NCBI GenBank assembly: GCA_002478745.1
Contig: DLQI01000058.1
Coordinates: forward strand, 14,581 to 32,648
DNA: 18,068 bases
Direction: 5' to 3'
Source: Rhodobacteraceae bacterium UBA7436
GTDB lineage: Bacteria > Pseudomonadota > Alphaproteobacteria > Rhodobacterales > Rhodobacteraceae
A program made the translations under genes and the position numbers. The first letter of the stretch is position 1, and the number at the start of each line of letters is the position of its first letter. Below the pieces are notes generated by a model that saw only the letters and a list, made by a program, of their open reading frames with translations, was not told the origin of the DNA and did not search any database. Positions 1-6,865 of this stretch are shown here, in pieces.

Positions 1-15
1 ACCAAAGGCCGCCAA

Positions 16-1626
16 TTGACCGATCAGGCATGGGACGAAGTCAAAGCATTGCTTGGCACAGAACCACGCCGTGCGGATTTGTTGATCGAACATCTGCACA
101 AGATCCAAGACACCTATGGCCACCTCAGCGCGGCGCACCTTCGTGCCTTGGCCGAAGAAATGCGCATGTCCATGGCCGAAGTCTATGAAGTTGCCACCTT
201 TTACGCACACTTTGATGTGGTCAAAGAAGCCGATACGTCTCCGCCTGCCCTGACAATCCGTGTCTGTGATTCACTGTCATGCGAACTTGCTGGTGCACAA
301 ACACTGAAATCTGCCCTTGAGGACGGTCTGAACCCGGAACAGGTCCGCGTCCTGCGTGCCCCTTGTATGGGCCGTTGTGACACTGCGCCTGTTTTGGAAA
401 TCGGCCACAACCACATCGACAACGCAACGTTCGAAAAGGTTGAAGCGGCCATCGCAGCCGATGACACACACGCCCATATTCCCGCATATGAAACCTATGG
501 TGATTACGCGGCTGAAGGGGGTTACGCTGCCCTCAAAGACCTGCGTGCAAACGGCAATTGGGAAGACGTTCAAGCCAAGATCAAGGAAAGCGGTTTGCGC
601 GGCCTTGGTGGTGCGGGTTTCCCGTCTGGCACCAAATGGGGCTTTGTACGTGGCAATGCAGGACCACGCTATATCGCTGTGAACGGCGATGAAGGCGAAC
701 CAGGCACGTTCAAAGACCGCTACTACCTAGAACGCACACCCCATCTGTTCTTGGAGGGCATGTTGATCGCCGCATGGGCCGTTGAGGCAGATCGCGCCTA
801 TATCTACATGCGTGATGAATACCCCGCTGTCTTGGAAATCTTGGCACGCGAAATCAATGCACTCGAAGACGCCGGCATTGTTGAAGCGGGTTATATCGAA
901 CTGCGCCGCGGTGCTGGCGCCTATATCTGTGGTGAAGAATCCGCGATGATCGAAAGCATTGAAGGCAAACGTGGTATGCCGCGTCACCGCCCACCGTTCG
1001 TGGCGCAAGTTGGTATTTTCGGCCAACCCACATTGGTACACAACGTTGAAACACTCTATTGGATCGCGAAAATTTGCCGCGAGGGTCCAGAGTGCTTGAA
1101 CACAACCGAATTGAATGGCCGCAAAGGTTTGCGCAGCTATTCCGTTTCTGGCCGTGTGGCAAAGGGCGGCGTTTACTTATTGCCCGCAGGTTCAACCATC
1201 ACTGACATCATTGCCGCCGCTGGTGGCATGGCGGATGGACATGAATTCAAAGCCTACCAACCGGGCGGCCCGTCATCCGGTCTGTTGCCTGCATCAATGA
1301 ACGACATCCCGCTTGATTTCGATACATTACAACCACATGGCACCTTCATTGGTTCTGCGGCTGTTGTTGTCTTGTCCCAAAAGGATCGCGCCCGTGATGC
1401 GGCCCTGAACATGCTGCGTTTCTTTGAAGACGAAAGCTGTGGGCAATGCACACCTTGCCGCGTTGGATGTGGAAAAGCAGTGCAGCTGATGCAATCCGAA
1501 ACATGGGATCGGCCGTTGTTGACCGAACTGTGCACGGCAATGACAGATGCCTCAATCTGCGGTCTGGGACAGGCAGCACCAAATCCGATCAAGCTGACAA
1601 TGCAGCACTTCGCAGACGAGATCTAA
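16..1626 (+). CDS. fdsB: NADH-oxidising flavoprotein, NuoE-NuoF fusion (probable formate dehydrogenase beta subunit)
   Basis: This is the diaphorase subunit of an NAD-linked dehydrogenase. It passes electrons between NAD and Fe-S clusters through FMN, in the cytoplasm. Residues 1-150 form a complete NuoE-type thioredoxin-fold [2Fe-2S] domain with all four cysteines (C84-x4-C89, C117-x3-C121). Residues about 155-536 are NuoF-like. They carry a glycine-rich FMN/NADH segment (GLGGAGFPSGTKW, about 196-208), the NGDEGEPGTFKDR motif (223-235), and a C-terminal [4Fe-4S] site (C475, C478, C481, C515). The fusion fits FdsB of NAD-dependent formate dehydrogenases, but HoxF-type hydrogenase diaphorases share this layout, so the partner enzyme is inferred. 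No molybdopterin alpha subunit follows. The frame stays open to the left edge: TTG at 16 has a weak AAAGG seven bases upstream, but the true start may lie outside the window. The last 4 bases overlap the convergent lytic transglycosylase gene. Confidence 0.82.
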   Translation: MTDQAWDEVKALLGTEPRRADLLIEHLHKIQDTYGHLSAAHLRALAEEMRMSMAEVYEVATFYAHFDVVKEADTSPPALTIRVCDSLSCELAGAQTLKSALEDGLNPEQVRVLRAPCMGRCDTAPVLEIGHNHIDNATFEKVEAAIAADDTHAHIPAYETYGDYAAEGGYAALKDLRANGNWEDVQAKIKESGLRGLGGAGFPSGTKWGFVRGNAGPRYIAVNGDEGEPGTFKDRYYLERTPHLFLEGMLIAAWAVEADRAYIYMRDEYPAVLEILAREINALEDAGIVEAGYIELRRGAGAYICGEESAMIESIEGKRGMPRHRPPFVAQVGIFGQPTLVHNVETLYWIAKICREGPECLNTTELNGRKGLRSYSVSGRVAKGGVYLLPAGSTITDIIAAAGGMADGHEFKAYQPGGPSSGLLPASMNDIPLDFDTLQPHGTFIGSAAVVVLSQKDRARDAALNMLRFFEDESCGQCTPCRVGCGKAVQLMQSETWDRPLLTELCTAMTDASICGLGQAAPNPIKLTMQHFADEI

Positions 1627-2543
1627 TCGACCTTGTTCTTATAAACCTTGCACGAACACCCTTTGCTGCTGATTTTGTGGCATAGGGTGGTTGCAGCGTC
1701 TTTTGTGTTTCGCCCAATACGCGCCATAACGTAGGCCGGTTTGCCCTGCACCCGCGATTTGATCGACAAATAGTGCGTCTTTTCTGATTTCACCAACGCA
1801 CGGCAACTGCTGCGCAATCGCGCAACCTTCGCCTTTGCCTCAGATTTTGTGCGCCCAAATGCCAGCTGCACGCCCCACGCTTTGTGCTTGGGGCCCGTTG
1901 GCGACAATTTGGTTAATCTGCGATCTTTGGCTAGGTTCAAACAGCTTTGCAAAAATGGCGTGTCCCCATCTAGGCGAAAATCATGCGCCTTTGGTGGATC
2001 ATCGCGCCAACGTTCAGCACTTAACCCCGTGATGATTGGCACATAGTTCACTGTCTCACTGGCCAGCCCCTTACCCTCTTTCGTGAAACCGTTCGCGCGC
2101 CCTTCGCCCCCATTATAGGCAACCGCCGCTAGACCGGCATTGCCATAGGTACGCTGCAGCTCGCCCAAATAGTTGGCGGATCGCTCAATCGCTTGGGCTG
2201 GATTATAGCTGTCAGGGAGGCCGCGTAATTTAGCCGTTTGGGGCATGAATTGTGCAATCCCTTGTGCCCCTGCGTGGCTCAGTGCGTTTGGATCAAATCG
2301 GCTTTCTTGCCACAGCAAACGCGCGAAAAACCCCGGATCAATGCCGTTATTGTGACTGACATTCTTGATCTGCTGACACAAATCAAAGGCGAAATGGTCG
2401 GGACGAATACAGTCAACCGGCCCTGATTGGGCCAAACTGCACATGGTTCCCGGGCTAGTGGCCAGCAAAACACTAGGGACCGTGGCACAAAACCCAGCAA
2501 TAACGCTTGCATACAGAGTTCGTTTCATCTGATCTCTTTTCAT
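1623..2543 (-). CDS. Periplasmic lytic transglycosylase with C-terminal SPOR domain
   Basis: This enzyme should cleave the peptidoglycan glycan strand between MurNAc and GlcNAc in the periplasm. The N-terminus has a basic stretch and a hydrophobic segment (about residues 8-29) typical of a Sec signal peptide. The SLT domain spans about 55-175, with catalytic Glu80 in the WQES motif, GAQGIAQFMPQTA (92-104) and AYNGGEGR (142-149). The last 80 or so residues (from KAWGVQLAFG, about 221) look like a SPOR domain, which in known proteins binds denuded septal glycan, so a role near the division site is plausible. The protein is 306 residues. The start at 2543 has a GAGAG upstream; the ATG five codons inside (2528) is an alternative. 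It diverges from ftsY with 47 bases between. Its stop codon lies inside the end of the convergent gene. Confidence 0.85.
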   Translation of the reverse strand: MKRDQMKRTLYASVIAGFCATVPSVLLATSPGTMCSLAQSGPVDCIRPDHFAFDLCQQIKNVSHNNGIDPGFFARLLWQESRFDPNALSHAGAQGIAQFMPQTAKLRGLPDSYNPAQAIERSANYLGELQRTYGNAGLAAVAYNGGEGRANGFTKEGKGLASETVNYVPIITGLSAERWRDDPPKAHDFRLDGDTPFLQSCLNLAKDRRLTKLSPTGPKHKAWGVQLAFGRTKSEAKAKVARLRSSCRALVKSEKTHYLSIKSRVQGKPAYVMARIGRNTKDAATTLCHKISSKGCSCKVYKNKVD

Positions 2544-2590
2544 AGCGCTCTCGCCGTATTAGGTGATGTGAAACAAGTATCGGAAGTAAA

Positions 2591-3790
2591 ATGGCGTTTT
2601 TCAGTAAACTCAAAGACCGTTTATTTAAATCATCTGCAAAGATTGATGAAGGGCTAGAGGCGATCGTTCAAGATAACAGCGCTGAAGAAGCTGTTATTGT
2701 CGAAACGCCTGCACCTCCTCAAGACGTGGTTGAGCCTGAAATTGAGGTCGTGGTTGAACCCACTGTCGAAGTTGTTCCAGAACCTGAGATCGAAAAGCCC
2801 GCACCAGAACCCGTTGTTGAAACGCCACCAGTTGCGCCAGCAGAAGCGGCACCTGCCCCAGTACCAACGCCTGCACCTGAACCTGCAGCCACAGCCAAAA
2901 AATCAGGTATATTGGGTCGCATATTTGGCTCAGGCGAAACCAAAGAAGTTGTCCGCCGCGTGCTGGACGACGAGATGCTAGAACAGCTAGAAGAGTTGCT
3001 GATTTCTACAGATATGGGCGTTGATACGGCCCTGCGTGTCACAGCCAACATGGCCGAAGGCCGCATGGGAAAAAAGCTGTCAGTGGACGAGATAAAATCG
3101 CTTCTTGCCGCGGAAATCGCCCGCATTATGGAACCCGTCGCCCGCCCATTGCCGATCTATCCAAAGACGCCACAGGTGGTTTTGGTCGTTGGTGTGAACG
3201 GATCAGGCAAAACCACAACAATTGGCAAGCTGGCCAGCCAATTCCGCGCAGCTGGTAAAAACGTTGTTATCGCTGCTGGTGATACATTTCGCGCCGCTGC
3301 TGTTGAACAATTACAGGTGTGGGGCGAACGCGCAGGTGTTCCTGTTTTAACAGCGCCCGAAGGCTCAGATCCTGCCAGCCTTGCGTATGATGCGATGACC
3401 AAAGCGCATGAAGACGGCGCAGATCTATTGTTGATCGATACCGCAGGACGCCTTCAAAACCGCGGCGACCTCATGGAAGAGCTGGAAAAAATCGTGCGTG
3501 TTATTCGCAAGAAAGACGAAACAGCACCGCACAACACGTTGTTGGTTCTGGATGCCACCACAGGGCAAAACGCTGTGAACCAAGTTAAGGTATTCCAAGA
3601 AGTGTCTGATGTTTCTGGCTTGGTCATGACCAAACTGGATGGCACAGCCAAAGGCGGCGTGCTTGTTTCACTCGCCGATAAGTTCGGCCTGCCTATCCAC
3701 GCGATTGGCGTGGGCGAACAAATCGATGACCTCTCCCCATTCGATCCAGAAGAGTTCGCCGCTGCCCTCACAGGTGCGCACATCGAATGA
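2591..3790 (+). CDS. ftsY: Signal recognition particle receptor FtsY
   Basis: FtsY docks SRP-ribosome complexes at the inner membrane for co-translational insertion. The 399-residue protein opens with an amphipathic, basic membrane-targeting segment (MAFFSKLKDRLFKSS). A disordered A-region rich in Pro, Glu, Val and Ala follows (about 30-103), with near-repeats of the type EP-E-VVEP. A second basic amphipathic stretch (KKSGILGRIFG, 103-113) leads into the N domain. The G domain shows GVNGSGKTT (201-209), DTFRAAAVEQL (231-241), DTAGR (283-287), TKLDGTAKGG (347-356) and the closing GVGEQIDDL. A GGAAG ribosome site lies just before ATG 2591. The stop overlaps the next start as ATGA, so the downstream transporter is probably translationally coupled. 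Confidence 0.97.
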   Translation: MAFFSKLKDRLFKSSAKIDEGLEAIVQDNSAEEAVIVETPAPPQDVVEPEIEVVVEPTVEVVPEPEIEKPAPEPVVETPPVAPAEAAPAPVPTPAPEPAATAKKSGILGRIFGSGETKEVVRRVLDDEMLEQLEELLISTDMGVDTALRVTANMAEGRMGKKLSVDEIKSLLAAEIARIMEPVARPLPIYPKTPQVVLVVGVNGSGKTTTIGKLASQFRAAGKNVVIAAGDTFRAAAVEQLQVWGERAGVPVLTAPEGSDPASLAYDAMTKAHEDGADLLLIDTAGRLQNRGDLMEELEKIVRVIRKKDETAPHNTLLVLDATTGQNAVNQVKVFQEVSDVSGLVMTKLDGTAKGGVLVSLADKFGLPIHAIGVGEQIDDLSPFDPEEFAAALTGAHIE

Positions 3791-4689
3791 CCGAATGGTT
3801 GATCAGCATTGAGGGCACGCAAACGGGCCATCAAGTTGCTCTATACCTCGCGATCCTTGCTGCATTCCTGCACGCCGTTTTTGGTGCGCTGCAAAAAGGA
3901 CGGCACGACCCGTGGCTCACACGTGGCGCTATCGATTTCAGCTATGGCATCATGGCCGCGCCCTTTGCGTTGTTTGTGGTGCCTTGGCCCGAACCCCACA
4001 TGTGGCCGATCTTTGCTATCGTTTGGGTCATTCATGTCATCTACAAACTGTTGCAGGCTTGGGCCTACACCAAAGGGGCTTACACAGTGGTTTACCCCGT
4101 TGTGCGTGGCACAGGTCCATTGTTCGCAGTCATCGGCGCATATTTTGTCTTTTCCGAAAGCTTCACACTTATACAATGGTTGGGTGTTGCCACCTTGATG
4201 GCGGGTATTTTAGGGCTCGCCATCTACAACCTGAAATACCTTAGTGCAGAGCGTGACACCCTGCACGCCGCACTTGGGCTTGCGGTTCTGACAGGGTTGT
4301 TCGTGGCACTTTACACCACCTATGACGCCTACGGCATTCGCGCGACGGCCAATCCCTTCACATTTTTGGCATGGTTCTTCATGATTGATGGGATCACAAT
4401 GCCGCCAATTGCCATCCGTCGTTGGCTCAAAATGGAAAACCCTCCTGCCCTTCCCGCGTTGATGATGCGTGGATTTGCGGGCGGACTCATCGCATTCCTT
4501 AGCTTTGGGTCAATCATGATGGCCACACGCCTGGACAAAGTTGGCGAGGCGGCCGTCCTTCGCGAGACATCCACCGTCTTTGCCGCATTGATTGGTTGGC
4601 TGGTGCTAAAGGAAACAGTTGGCCCACGCCGCATTGCACTGATGGCGCTGATCGCGTTAGGTGCCGTAATAGTTGAAATGGGCGGCTGA
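3787..4689 (+). CDS. EamA/DMT-superfamily membrane transporter, substrate unknown
   Basis: This 300-residue inner-membrane protein has roughly ten hydrophobic segments in two halves, the layout of the drug/metabolite transporter (EamA) superfamily. Supporting signs are the conserved type of loop GAYTVVYPVVRGTGPLFAV in the first half and its counterpart (KVGEAAVLRETSTVFAALIG) near the C-terminus. Both match the way EamA repeats end in a Pro/Gly-rich helix pair. The substrate cannot be told from sequence. ATG 3787 overlaps the ftsY stop by four bases (ATGA). yciB starts 19 bases after its stop, so the three genes probably share one transcript. Confidence 0.8.
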   Translation: MTEWLISIEGTQTGHQVALYLAILAAFLHAVFGALQKGRHDPWLTRGAIDFSYGIMAAPFALFVVPWPEPHMWPIFAIVWVIHVIYKLLQAWAYTKGAYTVVYPVVRGTGPLFAVIGAYFVFSESFTLIQWLGVATLMAGILGLAIYNLKYLSAERDTLHAALGLAVLTGLFVALYTTYDAYGIRATANPFTFLAWFFMIDGITMPPIAIRRWLKMENPPALPALMMRGFAGGLIAFLSFGSIMMATRLDKVGEAAVLRETSTVFAALIGWLVLKETVGPRRIALMALIALGAVIVEMGG

Positions 4690-4708
4690 TACCGCAACAG
4701 GAGCAGAC

Positions 4709-5332
4709 ATGAGCACAGAAACATCTGGAAAAGAAATCAATCCGTTCGTTAAGCTATTGCTTGAAATGGGCCCCATTGTTCTGTTTTTCATCGCCTACAT
4801 GCGCATGAAGGAAAACGTCTACACAATCTCAGGCACAGAATACGACGGTTTCATCCTTGTGACAGCTGGTTTTGTTCTTTTATTGATTGCGACAACTGGC
4901 CTGCTTTGGTTCCTGACGGGGAAACTATCCAGAATGCAGATCGCAACGCTTGTGATGGTTGTCCTATTCGGCGGCATGACTGTTTGGCTGAATGATGATC
5001 GTTTTATCAAGATGAAGCCAACGATGATCTATCTCCTCTTTGGCGGGACATTGGGGTTTGGATTGCTGCGCGGCAGCTCATACCTTCAATACGTCATGGA
5101 AGGCATGATGCCCCTCCAAGACGCAGGTTGGATGATCCTGACCAAACGCTTGATGATCTTCTTCTTTGGTCTCGCCATCTTGAACGAATTGATCTGGCGT
5201 ACATCCAGCACAGAAACGTGGGTCTACTTCAAAACCTTCGGCCTGACGCTGGCAATGTTTGGGTTTTTCATGACCCAAAGCAAGTTGCTCCAGACCTACA
5301 GCAACGATGAAGACAGCAGCGACAAAAGCTAA
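4709..5332 (+). CDS. yciB: Inner membrane septation protein A family (YciB/IspA)
   Basis: This 207-residue polytopic membrane protein belongs to the YciB (intracellular septation protein A) family. Family features seen are the N-terminal NPFVKLLLEMGPIVLFFIAY, a central WLNDDRFIKMKPT loop and ILNELIWR near the fourth or fifth helix. About five membrane segments are visible. YciB is linked in enterobacteria to envelope synthesis and cell-division machinery, but its biochemical activity is not firmly established. The start at 4709 is chosen because AGGAG (4699-4703) precedes it by five bases; an upstream in-frame start would overlap the transporter and lacks such a site. The C-terminus is acidic and polar (NDEDSSDKS). 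Confidence 0.9.
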   Translation: MSTETSGKEINPFVKLLLEMGPIVLFFIAYMRMKENVYTISGTEYDGFILVTAGFVLLLIATTGLLWFLTGKLSRMQIATLVMVVLFGGMTVWLNDDRFIKMKPTMIYLLFGGTLGFGLLRGSSYLQYVMEGMMPLQDAGWMILTKRLMIFFFGLAILNELIWRTSSTETWVYFKTFGLTLAMFGFFMTQSKLLQTYSNDEDSSDKS

Positions 5333-5359
5333 CATTGCCGTGATGGTCCCCTGCTAAAC

Positions 5360-5388
5360 TTGACCCTCGCCCCGCTGGGGCGTAAGTC
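5360..5388 (+). promoter_or_regulatory. Possible sigma-70-type promoter for the metZ leader
   Basis: TTGACC (5360-5365) matches the -35 consensus in five of six positions. Exactly 17 bases later is TAAGTC (5383-5388), a poor -10 match. A start about seven bases downstream would fall at 5395, the first base of riboswitch helix P1. That agreement is the main support. The weak -10 keeps confidence low. Confidence 0.35.
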
Positions 5389-5390
5389 AA
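5360..5390 (+). repeat. Interrupted inverted repeat after yciB, overlapping the likely metZ promoter
   Basis: Outer arms TTGAC (5360-5364) and GTCAA (5386-5390) flank inner arms CGCCCC (5368-5373) and GGGGCG (5377-5382) around a GCT loop. All 11 arm bases pair, and the two 3-base gaps are symmetric. There is no T-run after it, so it is at best an atypical terminator for yciB. It coincides with a possible -35 element, so it could instead be an operator. I see the symmetry directly; the function is inference. Confidence 0.5.
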
Positions 5391-5394
5391 TACT

Positions 5395-5450
5395 GTGGCG
5401 ATTTGTTACCGGATTGCGGGCCACGTTAAACAAGTACCGCTAAAAGGTCA
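5395..5450 (+). promoter_or_regulatory. SAM-II riboswitch aptamer (metZ leader)
   Basis: This is an S-adenosylmethionine-binding pseudoknot of the SAM-II (SAM-alpha) class. P1 forms between GTGGC (5395-5399) and GCCAC (5420-5424). The U-rich loop TTGTT (5403-5407) pairs with AACAA (5429-5433). ACC (5408-5410) pairs with GGT (5446-5448), closing the pseudoknot. The conserved CGCTAAAAGG (5438-5447) is at the expected place. The order, spacing and sequence agree with the known class as I recall it, and the downstream gene (metZ) is a classic SAM-II target in alphaproteobacteria. SAM binding would stabilise the pseudoknot and lower metZ expression. Confidence 0.92.
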
Positions 5451-5452
5451 GG

Positions 5453-5473
5453 ATGAAGCCTCCCTTCGCTTGA
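5453..5473 (+). other. Candidate six-codon leader reading frame (MKPPFA)
   Basis: ATG at 5453 opens a six-codon frame ending in TGA (5471-5473). AAGG (5444-5447) lies five bases upstream as a ribosome site and is partly inside the riboswitch pseudoknot. The frame covers the left arm of the terminator hairpin. Its existence as a translated peptide is inferred only from position; such short frames also arise by chance. Confidence 0.3.
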
Positions 5474-5495
5474 CCATGCGTTCGGGGGTTTTTTT
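5456..5495 (+). terminator. Intrinsic terminator between SAM-II aptamer and metZ
   Basis: The outer stem pairs 5456-5463 with 5484-5491, including some G-U pairs. Three mismatches follow, then CGC (5467-5469) with GCG (5478-5480) around an eight-base loop. A run of seven T (5489-5495) overlaps and follows the right arm, as in a factor-independent terminator. It sits 35 bases before the metZ start, so it is placed to act as a premature terminator controlled by the riboswitch. GGTCA (5446-5450) can pair with TGACC (5471-5475) in the loop region as a competing fold. Confidence 0.75.
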
Positions 5496-5530
5496 GTGGC
5501 CAACCCATTTTCAGGCCCATGGAGAAGACT

Positions 5531-6715
5531 ATGACTGATGAATGGAACCCACGGACCAAAGCCGTACATGCCGGCACCCGCCGCAGCCAATACGGCGAAG
5601 TGTCAGAGGCGATCTTCTTAACCCAAGGGTTTGTGTACGACACCGCTGAAGACGCCGCCGCGCGCTTCGAAGAAGCCGGCCCTGACGAATTTATCTACGC
5701 ACGTTACGGCAACCCGACGGTTAAAATGTTTGAAGACCGCGTTGCCGCCCTTGAAGGTGCCGAAGACAGCTTTGCCGCAGCGTCTGGAATGGCTGCAGTT
5801 TCTGGTGCCCTGATGTCTATGCTCAAGGCAGGCGACAAAGTTGTGTCCTCACGCGCCCTATTTGGGTCATGTCTTTATGTGCTCGAAAATATTTTGACAC
5901 GCTATGGCGTTGACGTAACTTTTATTGACGGCACCAATCTGGATGAATGGAAAAAGGCGATCACATCTGAAACGGATGTCGTGTTTTTTGAATCCATGTC
6001 CAACCCAACCCTCGAAGTGATCGACATTAAATCAGTGTCTGAGGTTGCCCACGCCAATGGCGCAATGGTTGTTGTCGATAATGTCTTCGCTACTCCAGTT
6101 TATTCAAACGCCTTTGCCCAAGGTGCCGATGTTGTTGTGTATTCCACAACAAAACACATAGACGGCCAAGGCCGCGCATTGGGCGGCATCGTCTTGGGCA
6201 GCCGCGACTACATCCGCGGTACACTTGAACCTTACATGAAACACACAGGCGGCTCTATGTCGCCCTTCACCGCTTGGCTTCACCTCAAAGGTTTAGAGAC
6301 AATGGACCTGCGCGTTCGTGCACAAACGACAACCGCACACGCATTGGCAACACGTCTTCAAGGGCACCCTGCGCTCGAGCGTGTTATCTATCCGGGGCTA
6401 AGTGATCACCCGCAATCTGAATTGGTTTCAGAACAGATGGGCAAAGGCGGCACCATGCTGGCCATTGAACTCAAAGGTGGGCGCGAGGCTTCGTTCAAAT
6501 TCCTAAACGCGGCCAAGATTGCGATCATCTCCAACAACCTAGGTGATGCAAAAACAATCCTGACGCACCCGGCCACGACGACACACCAGCGCTTGCCACA
6601 GGATCAAAAGGCCCTGTTGGGAATCACCGATGGCCTTGTCCGAATCTCAATCGGGATTGAGGACGCTGACGATCTGATTGCTGACATCTTGCAAGCTATT
6701 GAGGCTGCGCAGTAA
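5531..6715 (+). CDS. metZ: O-succinylhomoserine sulfhydrylase (PLP-dependent)
   Basis: MetZ makes homocysteine from an acylated homoserine and sulfide in methionine synthesis, in the cytoplasm. It is a Cys/Met-metabolism PLP enzyme of 394 residues. Seen are YARYGNPT (56-63), SGMAA (85-89), cofactor-contacting VVDNVFATP (181-189, D183) and the Schiff-base lysine K208 in YSTTKHIDGQGR. The MetZ label rather than MetC/MetB rests on length, on DGQGRALGG after the lysine and on the SAM-II leader. Acyl preference (succinyl or acetyl) cannot be proved from sequence. The start at 5531 is preferred over the in-frame ATG at 5519 because GGAG (5521-5524) sits six bases before it and the protein then begins MTDEWNPRTKAVHAG as is usual. 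Expression is probably shut down by SAM through the upstream riboswitch and terminator. Confidence 0.93.
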   Translation: MTDEWNPRTKAVHAGTRRSQYGEVSEAIFLTQGFVYDTAEDAAARFEEAGPDEFIYARYGNPTVKMFEDRVAALEGAEDSFAAASGMAAVSGALMSMLKAGDKVVSSRALFGSCLYVLENILTRYGVDVTFIDGTNLDEWKKAITSETDVVFFESMSNPTLEVIDIKSVSEVAHANGAMVVVDNVFATPVYSNAFAQGADVVVYSTTKHIDGQGRALGGIVLGSRDYIRGTLEPYMKHTGGSMSPFTAWLHLKGLETMDLRVRAQTTTAHALATRLQGHPALERVIYPGLSDHPQSELVSEQMGKGGTMLAIELKGGREASFKFLNAAKIAIISNNLGDAKTILTHPATTTHQRLPQDQKALLGITDGLVRISIGIEDADDLIADILQAIEAAQ

Positions 6716-6744
6716 GCACGACAATCCAAGTCGCAAAACCGACG

Positions 6745-6768
6745 CGGGAGGGTCCAAAAACCCTCCTG
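6745..6768. terminator. Hairpin after metZ, possible terminator
   Basis: GGAGGGT (6747-6753) pairs with ACCCTCC (6760-6766) around a six-base A-rich loop, and can be extended two pairs outward. It lies 30 bases after the metZ stop. No T-run follows on the plus strand, so it is a stable hairpin of the kind often used to end transcripts but not a textbook terminator. Confidence 0.5.
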
Positions 6769-6793
6769 CACAGGCTCAAATAGGCAATTTTGC

Positions 6794-6811
6794 GTTTGTC
6801 GATTGGCAAAC
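6794..6811. promoter_or_regulatory. Imperfect palindrome ahead of folE2
   Basis: GTTTGTCGATTGGCAAAC reads the same on both strands at 14 of 18 positions, with perfect five-base outer arms GTTTG/CAAAC. It covers the candidate -35 hexamer of the folE2 promoter, the position expected of a repressor site. The binding protein is unknown. It does not look like the AT-rich Zur boxes known ahead of some folE2 genes. Confidence 0.35.
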
Positions 6812-6831
6812 AGACCCACAGCACCCTATGT
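6803..6831 (+). promoter_or_regulatory. Candidate folE2 promoter
   Basis: TTGGCA (6803-6808, five of six consensus) is followed after 17 bases by TATGTA (6826-6831, a weak -10). A start near 6838 would leave a leader of about 28 bases carrying the AGGGGGG-like ribosome site. The prediction rests on two hexamers and their spacing only. Confidence 0.35.
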
Positions 6832-6865
6832 ATTCAGTACAGACGCAAAAAAGGGGGGCTACTTA

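Noticed and set aside
2719..3126. Minus-strand Ser/Thr/Gly-rich frame opposite the ftsY linker
   Set aside because: The composition is simply the reverse strand of the Glu/Pro/Val linker codons.
6803..6865. TTG-initiated extension of folE2
   Set aside because: The extra 21 residues are not like FolE2 and the strong purine-rich ribosome site lies before ATG 6866.
6716..6865. Zur box or folate/preQ1 riboswitch ahead of folE2
   Set aside because: I looked for an AT-rich Zur palindrome and for known riboswitch cores and found neither; only a GTTTG/CAAAC palindrome and a terminator-like hairpin are present.
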